Assembly: GCF_003670115.1 (NCBI RefSeq) | Contig: NZ_QQTY01000004.1 | Span: 372,001 to 436,000, forward strand | Direction: 5' to 3' | DNA: 64,000 nt | Source: Natronorubrum halophilum | GTDB taxonomy: Archaea > Halobacteriota > Halobacteria > Halobacteriales > Natrialbaceae | Shown here: piece after piece, positions 44,353-52,738 of the stretch | Numbering within the stretch: position 1 is the stretch's first letter | How the letters are laid out: the number at the start of each line of letters is the position of its first letter | Notes under the pieces: generated by a model | Databases searched by the model: none | Told to the model about the DNA's origin: nothing | The model's input: the letters and a program-made list of their open reading frames with translations, nothing else | Program-made: the position numbers and the translations under genes

Positions 44353-45330
44353 ATGAGCGGTGAGACCGGCGATATCGGAGGGAACGTCGTCGACCGCTGT
44401 CGGCGAGTCGTTCAAACCCACGGAGTCTGGCTGACGGCGCTGCTCTCGGTCGTCGTCTTCTTCGGTCTCGTCGCCTACGCCGACGTCGGAGCCGTGACGA
44501 GCGCTCTCGCCGCCGTAGACCCGGTGACGTTCGGAGCCGTCATCGGTCTGACGACCGTCGGCTACGGCTTCCGGTTCGCCAAGTGGCACTACTACCTCCG
44601 GTACCTCGGCGTCGACGTCCCGCTCGAGGCGAGCGCGATCACCTTCTTCAGCGGCCTGATGATGGTCGTCACGCCGGGCAAGGCCGGCGAGGTCTGGAAG
44701 GCATGGTTCCTCCGCGACGAACGCGGCGTCCCCGCGAGCGAGACCGCCTCCGTCGTCGGCGCCGAGCGCATCACGGACCTCGTCGCGCTGAGCGCGATGG
44801 CCGCGCTCGGAGTGCTGGTCTACAGCCGATCGTCGGTTCCGATCGTCGCCCTCGTCGTCGCCCTCGCGGCCGGGATCGGGTTGCTCCAGTGGCGGCGGGC
44901 CTGTCTGACGATCCTCGAGCGCCTCGAGTCGGTCCCGGTCGTCGGCGACTACGCGGCCGACGTGGAGCGGTTCTACGAGAGCACGTACCGCCTGTTTCGG
45001 TTCCGTCCGCTGGTCGTCTCGACGCTGCTCAGCCTCGCGGCGTGGGGGTTAGAGGGGATCGCCTTCTGGCTGGTGCTCGACGGATTCGGCACCGAAACAG
45101 GCGTCGTGATCGGTCTGTTCGTCTTCGGCTTCGGGTCGGTCATCGGCGCGGTGTCGATGCTACCCGGCGGACTCGCGGCGACGGAGGCGTCGATGGTCGG
45201 CGTACTGGTCGCGCTCGGCTACTCCGAGGCCGTCGCGGCCGCCGCCACGATCGCGATCCGCGTGGGGACGCTGTGGTACGCTGCGGCCCTCGGAACGGCG
45301 GTATTCCTCGCGTACAAGGCGACTCGCTGA
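44353..45330 (+). CDS. UPF0104/lysylphosphatidylglycerol synthase-like flippase-domain membrane protein
   Basis: 325 residues, about eight helices, of the LPG_synthase_TM (MprF N-terminal) fold. Conserved segments: TFFSGLMMVVTPGKAGEVWK, followed by VVGAERITDLVALS, and the late SMLPGGLAATEASM. Such domains move or bind polyprenyl- or glycerol-phosphate lipids and are often beside archaeal glycosylation genes. It starts two bases after the PHP gene stop, so it belongs to the same operon and could flip the product lipid. Confidence 0.88.
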   Translation: MSGETGDIGGNVVDRCRRVVQTHGVWLTALLSVVVFFGLVAYADVGAVTSALAAVDPVTFGAVIGLTTVGYGFRFAKWHYYLRYLGVDVPLEASAITFFSGLMMVVTPGKAGEVWKAWFLRDERGVPASETASVVGAERITDLVALSAMAALGVLVYSRSSVPIVALVVALAAGIGLLQWRRACLTILERLESVPVVGDYAADVERFYESTYRLFRFRPLVVSTLLSLAAWGLEGIAFWLVLDGFGTETGVVIGLFVFGFGSVIGAVSMLPGGLAATEASMVGVLVALGYSEAVAAAATIAIRVGTLWYAAALGTAVFLAYKATR

Positions 45331-45406
45331 GCGAGCCGCGTCCCGACGAGCGGATCGGTCGCCCGCGAGGGCCCGAACCGCTGCACGGACGGTCCCCGAC
45401 GAGCGA

Positions 45407-46816
45407 TCAGGCTCGAGTCGGCGTCGGTGACGTCGGCGTGTTCGTGAGATAGCTGACGAGGACGATGAGCGCGCACGCGACCGGTGCCGCGACGATCACC
45501 GCGTCCAGTCCGTAGGGGCTTCCGAGCGCCGTGTCCCAGGTGATCGCGAGCACGGCGCCAGCGACCATCCCGGTGAGGCCGCCGATCTTGGTCAGGCGCT
45601 TGCGCATCAGAAAAATCGCCAGCAACGGCGGCGTGATCGCGGCACCGTAGGCCGTGTACGAGTACATCTGGACCTCGAGGATGGTCGGGAAGTACTGTCC
45701 GAGAACGAACGCGAAGACGCCGAGCACGACGACGAACGCCCGCGTCAACCAGAAAACCCGCTCGTCGGACGCGTCGGGATTGATGAACCCCTTGTACAGG
45801 TCCTGAGAGAGGTTCGTACAGGCCGACAACAGGTACGAGCTTCCGGTCGTGATGATGAACGCCGCGGCGGCGGCCAGCAGGATGCCCCCGACCCACGTCG
45901 GAAGCACGGTGGTCGTCGCGATCAGTGCCATTCCCGGATCGAGTTCGGGGAACATCGCCCGCGAAGCGAACGCGATCAGCGGGACCAGCGTCATCGTCGC
46001 GACGGCGCCGACGAACCAGGCAATGAGTCCGACGTTCGTTCCCTCGTCCGTTTCGCCGGCGATGATACGCTGGTACATGTTTTGGTCGGCGAGGATCAAC
46101 AGCAACGGGGGCGCCCAGAGCCCGAAGAACTCGAAGAGGGAGAGGTCGCCGAGCGCGTCGAGGTGGGTCGCGGGGACGTTCGCGGTGATCCCCGACCAGC
46201 CGCCGGCCTCGAGAACCACGAACGGAACCGCGATCACGAGACCCAGGAGCATCAGGAAGGCGCTGATCGCGTCCGTGTACGCGACCGACATGAGTCCGCC
46301 CATCGCCGCGAGTGCGATGATGATTCCCGTCCCGATGATCGTCCCCTGCGTGACCGAGATTCCGGTCGTGACGTTCAGCACGAAGCCGAGCCCGATGAAC
46401 TGGTAGGAGACGATCCCCACGTATGCGAACGCGATGACGAGCAAACTGATGATTCGGCCCTCTCGACCCAACTCCTCTTCGATCAGTTCGGGGATCGTCA
46501 GCTTGTCGAACTGCCTGATACGCGGTGCGAGCGCCTTGAGAGCGGTGATGCCGATGAGAGACGCCGTCCCGAAGAGGATCGCGGGCCACAGGCCGTTGTC
46601 GTACGCGACCGAGTTCGCGCCGCCGGTCACCGTTCCGGACCCCATCCACGTCGCCAGCAGCGTTCCGGCGATGATGGCCGCGCCGAGGCTTCGGCCGGCG
46701 ACCATGAAATCTTCCGCGGTCTTCGTCTTTCCGTACGCCCAGACGCCGACGCCGAGCATCACGGCGAGATACCCGGCGACGATGTACAGCAGTGTCACGT
46801 CGCTTTGAACCGCCAT
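45407..46816 (-). CDS. Sodium:solute symporter (SSS family)
   Basis: 469 residues, about 13 helices, from ATG 46816. LeuT-fold transporter: TLLYIVAGYLAVMLGVGVWA, then GTLLATWMGSGTVTGGANSVAYDNG with the unwound first helix, and the Na+-site region ITTGSSYLLSACTNLSQDLY. The substrate is not fixed by sequence; the family covers proline, pantothenate, sugars and carboxylates. A TTTTATC element at 46841-46847 lies at the leaderless-promoter distance. It is divergent from the M24 hydrolase, which may act on what it imports. Confidence 0.92.
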   Translation of the reverse strand: MAVQSDVTLLYIVAGYLAVMLGVGVWAYGKTKTAEDFMVAGRSLGAAIIAGTLLATWMGSGTVTGGANSVAYDNGLWPAILFGTASLIGITALKALAPRIRQFDKLTIPELIEEELGREGRIISLLVIAFAYVGIVSYQFIGLGFVLNVTTGISVTQGTIIGTGIIIALAAMGGLMSVAYTDAISAFLMLLGLVIAVPFVVLEAGGWSGITANVPATHLDALGDLSLFEFFGLWAPPLLLILADQNMYQRIIAGETDEGTNVGLIAWFVGAVATMTLVPLIAFASRAMFPELDPGMALIATTTVLPTWVGGILLAAAAAFIITTGSSYLLSACTNLSQDLYKGFINPDASDERVFWLTRAFVVVLGVFAFVLGQYFPTILEVQMYSYTAYGAAITPPLLAIFLMRKRLTKIGGLTGMVAGAVLAITWDTALGSPYGLDAVIVAAPVACALIVLVSYLTNTPTSPTPTRA

Positions 46817-46838
46817 ACTATGAGAATTGAAGACGCGT

Positions 46839-46892
46839 GTGATAAAATCACCTCTAAGCACACTTAAATTACAATAAATTAACTATTTGGTG
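46839..46892. promoter_or_regulatory. Regulatory module A between the SSS and M24 genes
   Basis: Contains the inverted repeat GTGAT-AAA-ATCAC (46839-46851), which overlaps the SSS TATA box, and AACTATTTGGTG (46881-46892). Both elements recur in the same order at 48176-48207. Candidate operator sites for a common regulator. Confidence 0.45.
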
Positions 46893-46915
46893 AGACGTAC
46901 AAGGGTCGGGTTCGG

Positions 46916-46925
46916 TTTTAAGATA
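46916..46925 (+). promoter_or_regulatory. TATA-like element of the M24 gene
   Basis: TTTTAAGATA about 23-32 bases before the ATG at 46948. Confidence 0.45.
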
Positions 46926-46947
46926 CCGACGAAGCTACTGGTATCCG

Positions 46948-48120
46948 ATGACAGATCTCGCGATCACCGAGCCAGAATACCGCGAACGTAAACGGACGTT
47001 GCTGGAGCGAGCCGAAGCGGACGGATACGACGGTCTCGTTCTGTTCGGTTCGCTGAACATCCACTACGCGAGCGGAATGTACCACTTGCCGACTGAACGG
47101 CCGGTCGCACTCGGTATCGCCGACGAGCGAGTCGAGGCGGTCGTTCCTCGCCTGGAGCGAGAGCACGCCGCCCGAGACGACTTCCTGATCGACGGCGTGA
47201 CGTCGTACTTCGAGTACCCGCAGGACGAGCCGATGGAGTCGGTCGCCGAGATGTGCGGTCGACTCGGAATCGCAGACGGCGCTATCGCGGTCGATTCCGA
47301 CGGCAGCCCGGCGCGGAACGGGTACACCGGGCCGGCGCTCTCGTCGGTCGTCGCCGCGGACGTTGGCGTCGAATCGTACGTCACGGAACTGCGAGAGACG
47401 AAGAGCGACAGCGAGATCGAACTCGTTCGGGAGGCGAGCGTCTGGGCCAATCTCGGTCATCGGCTCCTGCAAGAGCGGATCGAGGTCGGGCGTCGCCCCA
47501 TCGAGGTCCGGGCGGAAGTCGAAGCCGAGGCGGTAAAGACGATGCTCGACGCGCTCGGCGACCGGTACGAGATGCGCTCGTGGGCGAACCCGATGCAGTG
47601 TCTGTTCACGGCGGGCGACGTGACCGCGCTTCCGCACAGCATGGATCAGACGACGAGGATCGAACGCGGCGACAACGTCGTCACCATCGTCAAACCGACC
47701 GTCGGCGGCTACACGACTGAGCTCGAGCGGACGATGTTCGTCGGAGAGGTGAGCGACGACCAACGGACGTACTTCGAGATCATGCGGGAATCGCAGGAGA
47801 TCGCGATCGACGCGATCGGACCGGGCGTCGAGTACGCCGCGGTCGAGGAAGCCGTCGTCGACTACTACGAGGAACAGGGGGTCGTCGAGTACACCCAACA
47901 CCACGTCGGCCATAACATCGGTCTGGAGGGACACGAACGCCCGTTTCTCGACGTCGCCTCCGAGGGCACGATCCGGCCGGGCGAACTGTTCACCGTCGAA
48001 CCGGGGTTCTACGTCCCCGGACTGGGCGGCTTTCGCCACTCGGACACCGTGGCGGTGACCGAAGACGGGACGGAGACGCTGACGTATTATCCTCGCGACC
48101 TCGAGCGCCTGATCGTTTGA
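46948..48120 (+). CDS. M24-family (Xaa-Pro peptidase/creatinase fold) hydrolase with altered metal site
   Basis: 390 residues with the two-domain prolidase/creatinase architecture. The C-terminal pita-bread domain aligns well, but the five metal ligands are not all kept. The first Asp position (about 247, TIVKP) is not acidic; the second is Glu258 (YTTELERT); His318 (HHVGH) and Glu351 (FTVEPG) are kept; the last Glu is Ser365 (GFRHSD). The true dinuclear metal site is thus probably lost, as in creatinase-like members that work without metal. Substrate unknown; the divergent SSS symporter suggests a small imported solute. Confidence 0.85.
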   Translation: MTDLAITEPEYRERKRTLLERAEADGYDGLVLFGSLNIHYASGMYHLPTERPVALGIADERVEAVVPRLEREHAARDDFLIDGVTSYFEYPQDEPMESVAEMCGRLGIADGAIAVDSDGSPARNGYTGPALSSVVAADVGVESYVTELRETKSDSEIELVREASVWANLGHRLLQERIEVGRRPIEVRAEVEAEAVKTMLDALGDRYEMRSWANPMQCLFTAGDVTALPHSMDQTTRIERGDNVVTIVKPTVGGYTTELERTMFVGEVSDDQRTYFEIMRESQEIAIDAIGPGVEYAAVEEAVVDYYEEQGVVEYTQHHVGHNIGLEGHERPFLDVASEGTIRPGELFTVEPGFYVPGLGGFRHSDTVAVTEDGTETLTYYPRDLERLIV

Positions 48121-48526
48121 GGACGCGTCGACGCAGGCGTTCTCGAGCCTCGAGGGGCGATTTCCGTCTACTTCTGTGATCAATCACCTTCATTCAACCA
48201 TTTGGTTAAATATGAGCGCGTCGTAGACTCCACCGACGGATCGAACGGCCCTTCGACGAGTCCGACCGGCCGGCTGAACCGGTAGCGCGTCGCTCGGACG
48301 GACCGGTTCGACCCGTCAGCCGCCCGTTCGAAGACTGATGATCGATGGCGAACGAGACGATCAACAGATCCGCGATCGGACCCGACTCGGCCGATTCGAT
48401 CGCGCGGTGAACGTTCGTCTCGTCCGAACGCGTTCGCGAGGTGGGATCGCCTCCCAGGCGCGAGCGTCCGACCGCGGTACTCGGCACGAGCGGTAGCGAA
48501 TTACGGAACTCGGGACGTGAGTCCAT
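48121..48526. other. Intergenic region with orphan promoter-like module
   Basis: Holds module B (48176-48207) followed by a TATA-like TTAAATA at 48206-48212, yet no gene starts within 300 bases: the first ATG opens four codons only. It may drive a non-coding RNA or be left from a lost gene. Confidence 0.4.
48176..48207. promoter_or_regulatory. Regulatory module B downstream of the M24 gene
   Basis: GTGAT-CA-ATCAC (48176-48187) and the perfect inverted repeat AACCA-TT-TGGTT (48196-48207), the same two elements and order as module A before the M24 gene. Confidence 0.45.
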
Positions 48527-48958
48527 ATGACCGCACAAATAACCAACAACATACGGAGGAACATCGGTAACTTGCGATCGAGGAGTCGGATCGTCAACTA
48601 TTCGCTGTGGATCGTGCAGACAGCGCTCGCGCTCATCTTCCTGATCGCGGGAGTCGCGAAATTCGCCACGCCGATGGAGATGATGACGGCACAACTGCCG
48701 ATCGCGCTGCCGGGGGCGTTCATCCTGTTCATCGGCGCCGCCGAGATACTCGGTGCGATCGGATTGCTCCTCCCCGGACTCCTGCACGTCCGGGAGGAAC
48801 TGACGCCGCTGGCCGCTGCGGGATTGGTGAGTATCATGGTCGGAGCCACGGCGCTCACGCTCATCGACGGCGGTATCGTGTTGGCGCTGATTCCGTTGGC
48901 GGTGGGCCTTCTCGCAGCGTTCGTCGCGTACGGCCGCTGGCACTACCTGTCGCCGTAG
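48527..48958 (+). CDS. DoxX-family membrane protein
   Basis: 143 residues, four helices: WIVQTALALIFLIAGVAKFA, AFILFIGAAEILGAIGLLL, AAAGLVSIMVGATALTLID and a last Ala/Val-rich helix. The SGxxK-like AGVAKF and the AAEILGAIGLLLPG segment are DoxX features. Family members are linked to redox stress or act as partners of other membrane enzymes. About 150 bases before the convergent TetR gene. Confidence 0.85.
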   Translation: MTAQITNNIRRNIGNLRSRSRIVNYSLWIVQTALALIFLIAGVAKFATPMEMMTAQLPIALPGAFILFIGAAEILGAIGLLLPGLLHVREELTPLAAAGLVSIMVGATALTLIDGGIVLALIPLAVGLLAAFVAYGRWHYLSP

Positions 48959-49110
48959 GCGGCGGACGCGATCGGCCGGCGAAAAACGCTCGTTTTCGAG
49001 TGACGGTCCGCCCGCTTCGACGGCGAGGATCGGTCGAGTTAGTCCGCGAACGTCGGCGAAGACACGCTTCTTCTCACGGAACGCCGGATCGGTAGCGAGC
49101 TCTCGACCGA

Positions 49111-49731
49111 TTACGCCGACGGATCGGCCGTCAACCCCCGAGCGAGCGTCGCGATGAGCAACTCCTGGACCTGCTCGTAGTAGTCGTCTCTGTACTCTTC
49201 GTAATCCTCCCTGTGGAGGGCCAGCAACTCGATCGTTCCGACCATTCCGAGAATCGTCACCGGATCGCGTTCCGCGAGCAACCCGTCGCTGCGCTCTTGA
49301 AAGAACTCGATGTACGGAACGATTTCGCCGATGCCCTCCTGTTCGATCTCCGCGAGTCGCTCCGGTGGAACGGTATCGCGAAACATTCGGTAGTCGTCCT
49401 CGCGGAACAGCTGTTGGACGAGCGGGTTGTTTTCGACGAACGCCTTGTAGCACCAGCACAACCGTTCGAACCCCTCACGCGGGTCCTCGACGCCGTCGAG
49501 TTCGGCCTCGAGGCTCTCGGTGAACTCGTCGACCTCGTGTCGCATGATCTCGAGGTAGAGTTCGGCTTTCGAGTCGAAAAACAGGTAAAACGTACTTTTA
49601 GCGATTCCGACTGGGTCGGTGATATCCGCGACGTTCGTCTTCTTCAAGCCGAACGTGAGGACTTTCTCGCGTCCAACCGCCAGGAGTTCTTCCCGGATTC
49701 GATCCCGTTCCTCGTCACTGAAGCCGTGCAT
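49111..49731 (-). CDS. TetR/AcrR-family transcriptional regulator
   Basis: 206 residues from the ATG at 49731. Helix-turn-helix in the first 60 residues: FGLKKTNVADITDPVGIAKS then TFYLFFDSKAELYLEIM, the classic TetR recognition pattern. The rest is an all-helical ligand domain. Divergent from an ABC exporter; an 18-base palindrome overlies its own promoter, so it probably represses itself and the exporter. Confidence 0.9.
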   Translation of the reverse strand: MHGFSDEERDRIREELLAVGREKVLTFGLKKTNVADITDPVGIAKSTFYLFFDSKAELYLEIMRHEVDEFTESLEAELDGVEDPREGFERLCWCYKAFVENNPLVQQLFREDDYRMFRDTVPPERLAEIEQEGIGEIVPYIEFFQERSDGLLAERDPVTILGMVGTIELLALHREDYEEYRDDYYEQVQELLIATLARGLTADPSA

Positions 49732-49758
49732 GGCGGTCGTTGGCGTCGAAACTTGATA

Positions 49759-49776
49759 ACTAACTCGGTCATTAGT
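49759..49776. promoter_or_regulatory. Palindrome between tetR and the ABC genes, likely TetR operator
   Basis: ACTAA-CTCGGTCA-TTAGT, 5-base arms around 8 bases. It sits 28-45 bases before the tetR ATG, on top of its TATA region (TTATC), and 50-68 bases before the ABC start. Confidence 0.5.
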
Positions 49777-49826
49777 CACGGACTCATGACCGCAAAACGT
49801 ATCTATTCATGGAGTCAAGAGAGGAT

Positions 49827-50744
49827 ATGGCAGTCATCGAAGTGGCCGATCTGACGAAGGACTACGGGAGCGTCCTCGGTGCCGATTCCCTCTCGTTCAC
49901 CGTCGAGGCGGGCGAGGTGTTCGGCTTTTTGGGGCCGAACGGAGCCGGGAAGACGACGACGATCCGCACGCTGCTCGGACTGCTCTCGCCCACCTCGGGA
50001 ACGGCGACCGTGCTCGGGGCCGACGTTCGCGACGAAGCCGCGCTGCTCGAGGAGAAACGTCGGATCGGGTACCTACCCGCCCACCTCGGGTTCAACGAGG
50101 AGGTGACCGGCGAGCGAATTCTCGACTATCACGCCTCGATCAAGGGCGACAGCCGTCGGGACGAGCTCCTCGAGATCTTCACGCCGCCCGTCGAGCGGCC
50201 GATCCGCGAGTACTCGACCGGGAACGAGCGGATGATCGGGATCGTTCAGGCGTTCATGCACGATCCGGATCTCGTCATCATGGACGAGCCGACGTCGGGG
50301 CTCGACCCGCTCAAACAGGAGGCGTTCAACGAGTTCATCCGAGAGGAACGCGAGCGCGGAACGACGATTTTCTTCTCATCGCACGTGTTGAGCGAGGTTC
50401 GGCGCATCTGCGACCGCGTCGGCATCCTCCGCGAGGGACGGCTCGTCGGCCTCGAGGACGTCGAAACGCTGCTCGATCAGGGCGGCAAACGCGTTCGCGT
50501 CCAGACGGTCGACGGGGCCAGTTCGGGGCTGACGTCCCTCGACGGCGTCATCGACGTGAGCACGTTCGCCGAGGGCGTTCAGTTCATCTACACCGGTGAC
50601 TACAACACGCTGCTCAGCGAGCTCGCGTCCTACGACGTTCGCGAGGTGGAGATCAGCGAACCGCCGCTCGAGGACGTCTTCATGCACTACTACGGAACGA
50701 ACGGTTCCGAAACGGCCGGCCGAGAGGTGACGTCCGATGTTTGA
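49827..50744 (+). CDS. ABC transporter ATP-binding protein
   Basis: 305 residues from the ATG at 49827 (MAVIEVADLTKDYGSVLGAD); the ATG at 49809 adds six residues and is the alternative. Walker A GPNGAGKTTT, signature segment EYSTGNERMIGIVQAF (a weak form of LSGGQ), Walker B LVIMDEPTSGLDPL and switch His in FFSSHVLSEV. Its C-terminal domain is the DUF4162-like tail of drug/lipid exporters. Overlaps the permease gene by eight bases. Controlled presumably by the divergent TetR. Confidence 0.93.
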   Translation: MAVIEVADLTKDYGSVLGADSLSFTVEAGEVFGFLGPNGAGKTTTIRTLLGLLSPTSGTATVLGADVRDEAALLEEKRRIGYLPAHLGFNEEVTGERILDYHASIKGDSRRDELLEIFTPPVERPIREYSTGNERMIGIVQAFMHDPDLVIMDEPTSGLDPLKQEAFNEFIREERERGTTIFFSSHVLSEVRRICDRVGILREGRLVGLEDVETLLDQGGKRVRVQTVDGASSGLTSLDGVIDVSTFAEGVQFIYTGDYNTLLSELASYDVREVEISEPPLEDVFMHYYGTNGSETAGREVTSDV

Positions 50745-51522
50745 AACCGCCCGGTACGAAGCGAGCCGTCGCGTTCGCGGAACGGCGATTCTGACGGTCG
50801 CACTGAGCCTCTACGTGGCGTTTATCGTCTGGTACTTCACCGTACTGGAGGGCGTCGACTACGACCAGATGCTCGAGTCGATGCCGCCCGCGATGATGGA
50901 CGCGTTCGGCATCGAGACGATGGCGACGATCGAGGGCTTCCTCGGGTCGCAGATCTACAATTTCGTGTGGCTGCTCGGTCTGGGACTGTACTTCGCGTAC
51001 GCGGGCGGCGGGCTCATCTCGAAGGATATCGAACGGGAGCGAATGGATCTATTGATCTCGTTTCCGGTCTCTCGATCGCGGCTGCTCGTCGAGAAGGTCG
51101 CCTCGTTACTGCTCCCGCTCGTCGCGCTCAACGTCGTCATCGGCGTCGTCACCTATGTGCTGGTGGTGGCGATCGGCGAGACGATCGATCCGATGCACCT
51201 CGCGTTAGCGCACCTGCTGTCGATTCCGTACCTGCTCGTCTGCGTGGCGATCGGCGTGGTGTTCTCGGTCGTCGTCGATCGAGCCGCCATCGCGGAACGA
51301 GCAGCCGTCGGCGTCGTCTTCGTGCTCTTTCTCGTCGAGTCGGTCGTCGGCGGCGCGAACGATTTCGAGTGGATCCAGTACGTCAGCCCGACGCACTACT
51401 ACGAGCCGACGCCGATCCTCATCGACGGCTCGTACGAACTCGCCGACAGCGGGATCCTGCTTGTGCTGTTCGTGGCCCTGCTGCTCGTCGGTCAGTTCCT
51501 CTTCCGACGACGGGACATCTGA
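50737..51522 (+). CDS. ABC-2 type transporter permease
   Basis: 261 residues, six helices: RGTAILTVALSLYVAFIVWYF at the N-terminus, then the extracellular stretch with QMLESMPPAMMDAFG, and GGGLISKDIERERMDLLISF, the coupling-helix region of ABC-2 permeases, followed by SRSRLLVEKVASLLLPLVALN. Works with the upstream ATPase as an exporter, substrate unknown. Confidence 0.92.
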   Translation: MFETARYEASRRVRGTAILTVALSLYVAFIVWYFTVLEGVDYDQMLESMPPAMMDAFGIETMATIEGFLGSQIYNFVWLLGLGLYFAYAGGGLISKDIERERMDLLISFPVSRSRLLVEKVASLLLPLVALNVVIGVVTYVLVVAIGETIDPMHLALAHLLSIPYLLVCVAIGVVFSVVVDRAAIAERAAVGVVFVLFLVESVVGGANDFEWIQYVSPTHYYEPTPILIDGSYELADSGILLVLFVALLLVGQFLFRRRDI

Positions 51523-51618
51523 GTCGCCCCGTTCGCTCTCCTCGTACCCGTTTCGGCGACGACCGCGACACCTCACGGATCCGAAACAATAACGACGCCG
51601 CACCCGAGAGAAGGTCGT

Positions 51619-52689
51619 GTGACACTCGCTGGCGCGTCGGCAACGACTCCGGACCTCATTCGGCTCGTTGCCGTCCCCGTTTTCGCCTGGGTTGCGGTTC
51701 GCGACATCAAGACCAGACGGGTCTCGAGTACCGTCTGGATCCCGCTATCGATGCTGGGTGCCGTCTTGCTCGTCTGGGACGGCTGGATCGCCTGGACCGC
51801 CGATAGCTACGCCTGGAGCCACGAGTTCCTCGTTCCGACAGCGGTGAGCCTCGGCTTCGTCGTCCCCATCGCGTACCTGTTCTGGTGGTTCGGCGGCTTC
51901 GGCGGTGCCGACGCGAAGGCGTTGCTCGTCCTGGCTCTGCTGTTTCCGACCGCCCCACAGTATACGGTCGGCTCGTGGACGATTCCGTGGGCGATGACCG
52001 ACGCCGAGACGTTCTCGTCGTTTTCGTTTACGATTCTGACGAACGCCGTCGTTATCGGCATCGCCATTCCGGTCGTCCTCGCGCTCCGTAACGCCGCTTC
52101 CGGCCGGTTCACGTCGGTGATGGTCATCGGCTGGCCCGTCTCGTGGGACCGAATCCCCGAGTTGCACGGGCGACTCCTCGAGACGCCCGAGGGCCGCTCT
52201 CGCGGCGGCCTCGATCTCGACGCCCTCCGAATGTATCTGCGCTGGCGCGATCTCGGGCTGGCCGACGTTCGAGCGGCCCCGGACCGGTACCGCGATCCGG
52301 CGACCCTGCCCGACGAGCCGAACCCGCCGACCGACGGTGCCGTCACCGCGGCGGTTCGCAGCGACGGCGGGACGGCGCTCGAGGGCGAGCCCTCGAGCGA
52401 CGAGACGACGAGAGAGACAACTGCCGAGACGTCAAGCGAGACCGACTTCGAGACGACTGCCGATTCCGATCCCGAATACGATGATCCGTGGGGTGCGGAC
52501 GCGTTCCTGGCGGATATCGAGGGCACGGCCTACGGCACCACGTCCGCGGAGCTTCGGGAAGGACTCGAGGTGCTCGTCGACAAGGAAACGGTCTGGATCT
52601 CGCCGGGAACGCCGTTTCTCGTGCCGGTGTTCCTCGGCCTGGTGATCGCGTTCGTCTACGGCGACCTGCTCGTCGGGACGCTCATCTAA
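51619..52689 (+). CDS. Archaeal prepilin peptidase (A24 family), long form
   Basis: 356-residue aspartic membrane peptidase that trims class III signal peptides of archaeal pilins and archaellins. Catalytic residues Asp29 (AVRDIKTRRV) and Asp98 (GGADAKALL, the GxGD-type motif). Six helices. Compared with PibD-type enzymes it has a long hydrophilic insertion (about residues 170-320: acidic, Thr/Glu-rich, SSDETTRETTAE) before the last helices, as in many haloarchaeal homologues. Start is the GTG at 51619, ten codons before the first helix. Confidence 0.88.
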   Translation: MTLAGASATTPDLIRLVAVPVFAWVAVRDIKTRRVSSTVWIPLSMLGAVLLVWDGWIAWTADSYAWSHEFLVPTAVSLGFVVPIAYLFWWFGGFGGADAKALLVLALLFPTAPQYTVGSWTIPWAMTDAETFSSFSFTILTNAVVIGIAIPVVLALRNAASGRFTSVMVIGWPVSWDRIPELHGRLLETPEGRSRGGLDLDALRMYLRWRDLGLADVRAAPDRYRDPATLPDEPNPPTDGAVTAAVRSDGGTALEGEPSSDETTRETTAETSSETDFETTADSDPEYDDPWGADAFLADIEGTAYGTTSAELREGLEVLVDKETVWISPGTPFLVPVFLGLVIAFVYGDLLVGTLI

Positions 52690-52738
52690 CTCCGGCTTCT
52701 CGGAGGCGTGCGGTTTGGTTTCGCCACCGGACGCCGCG

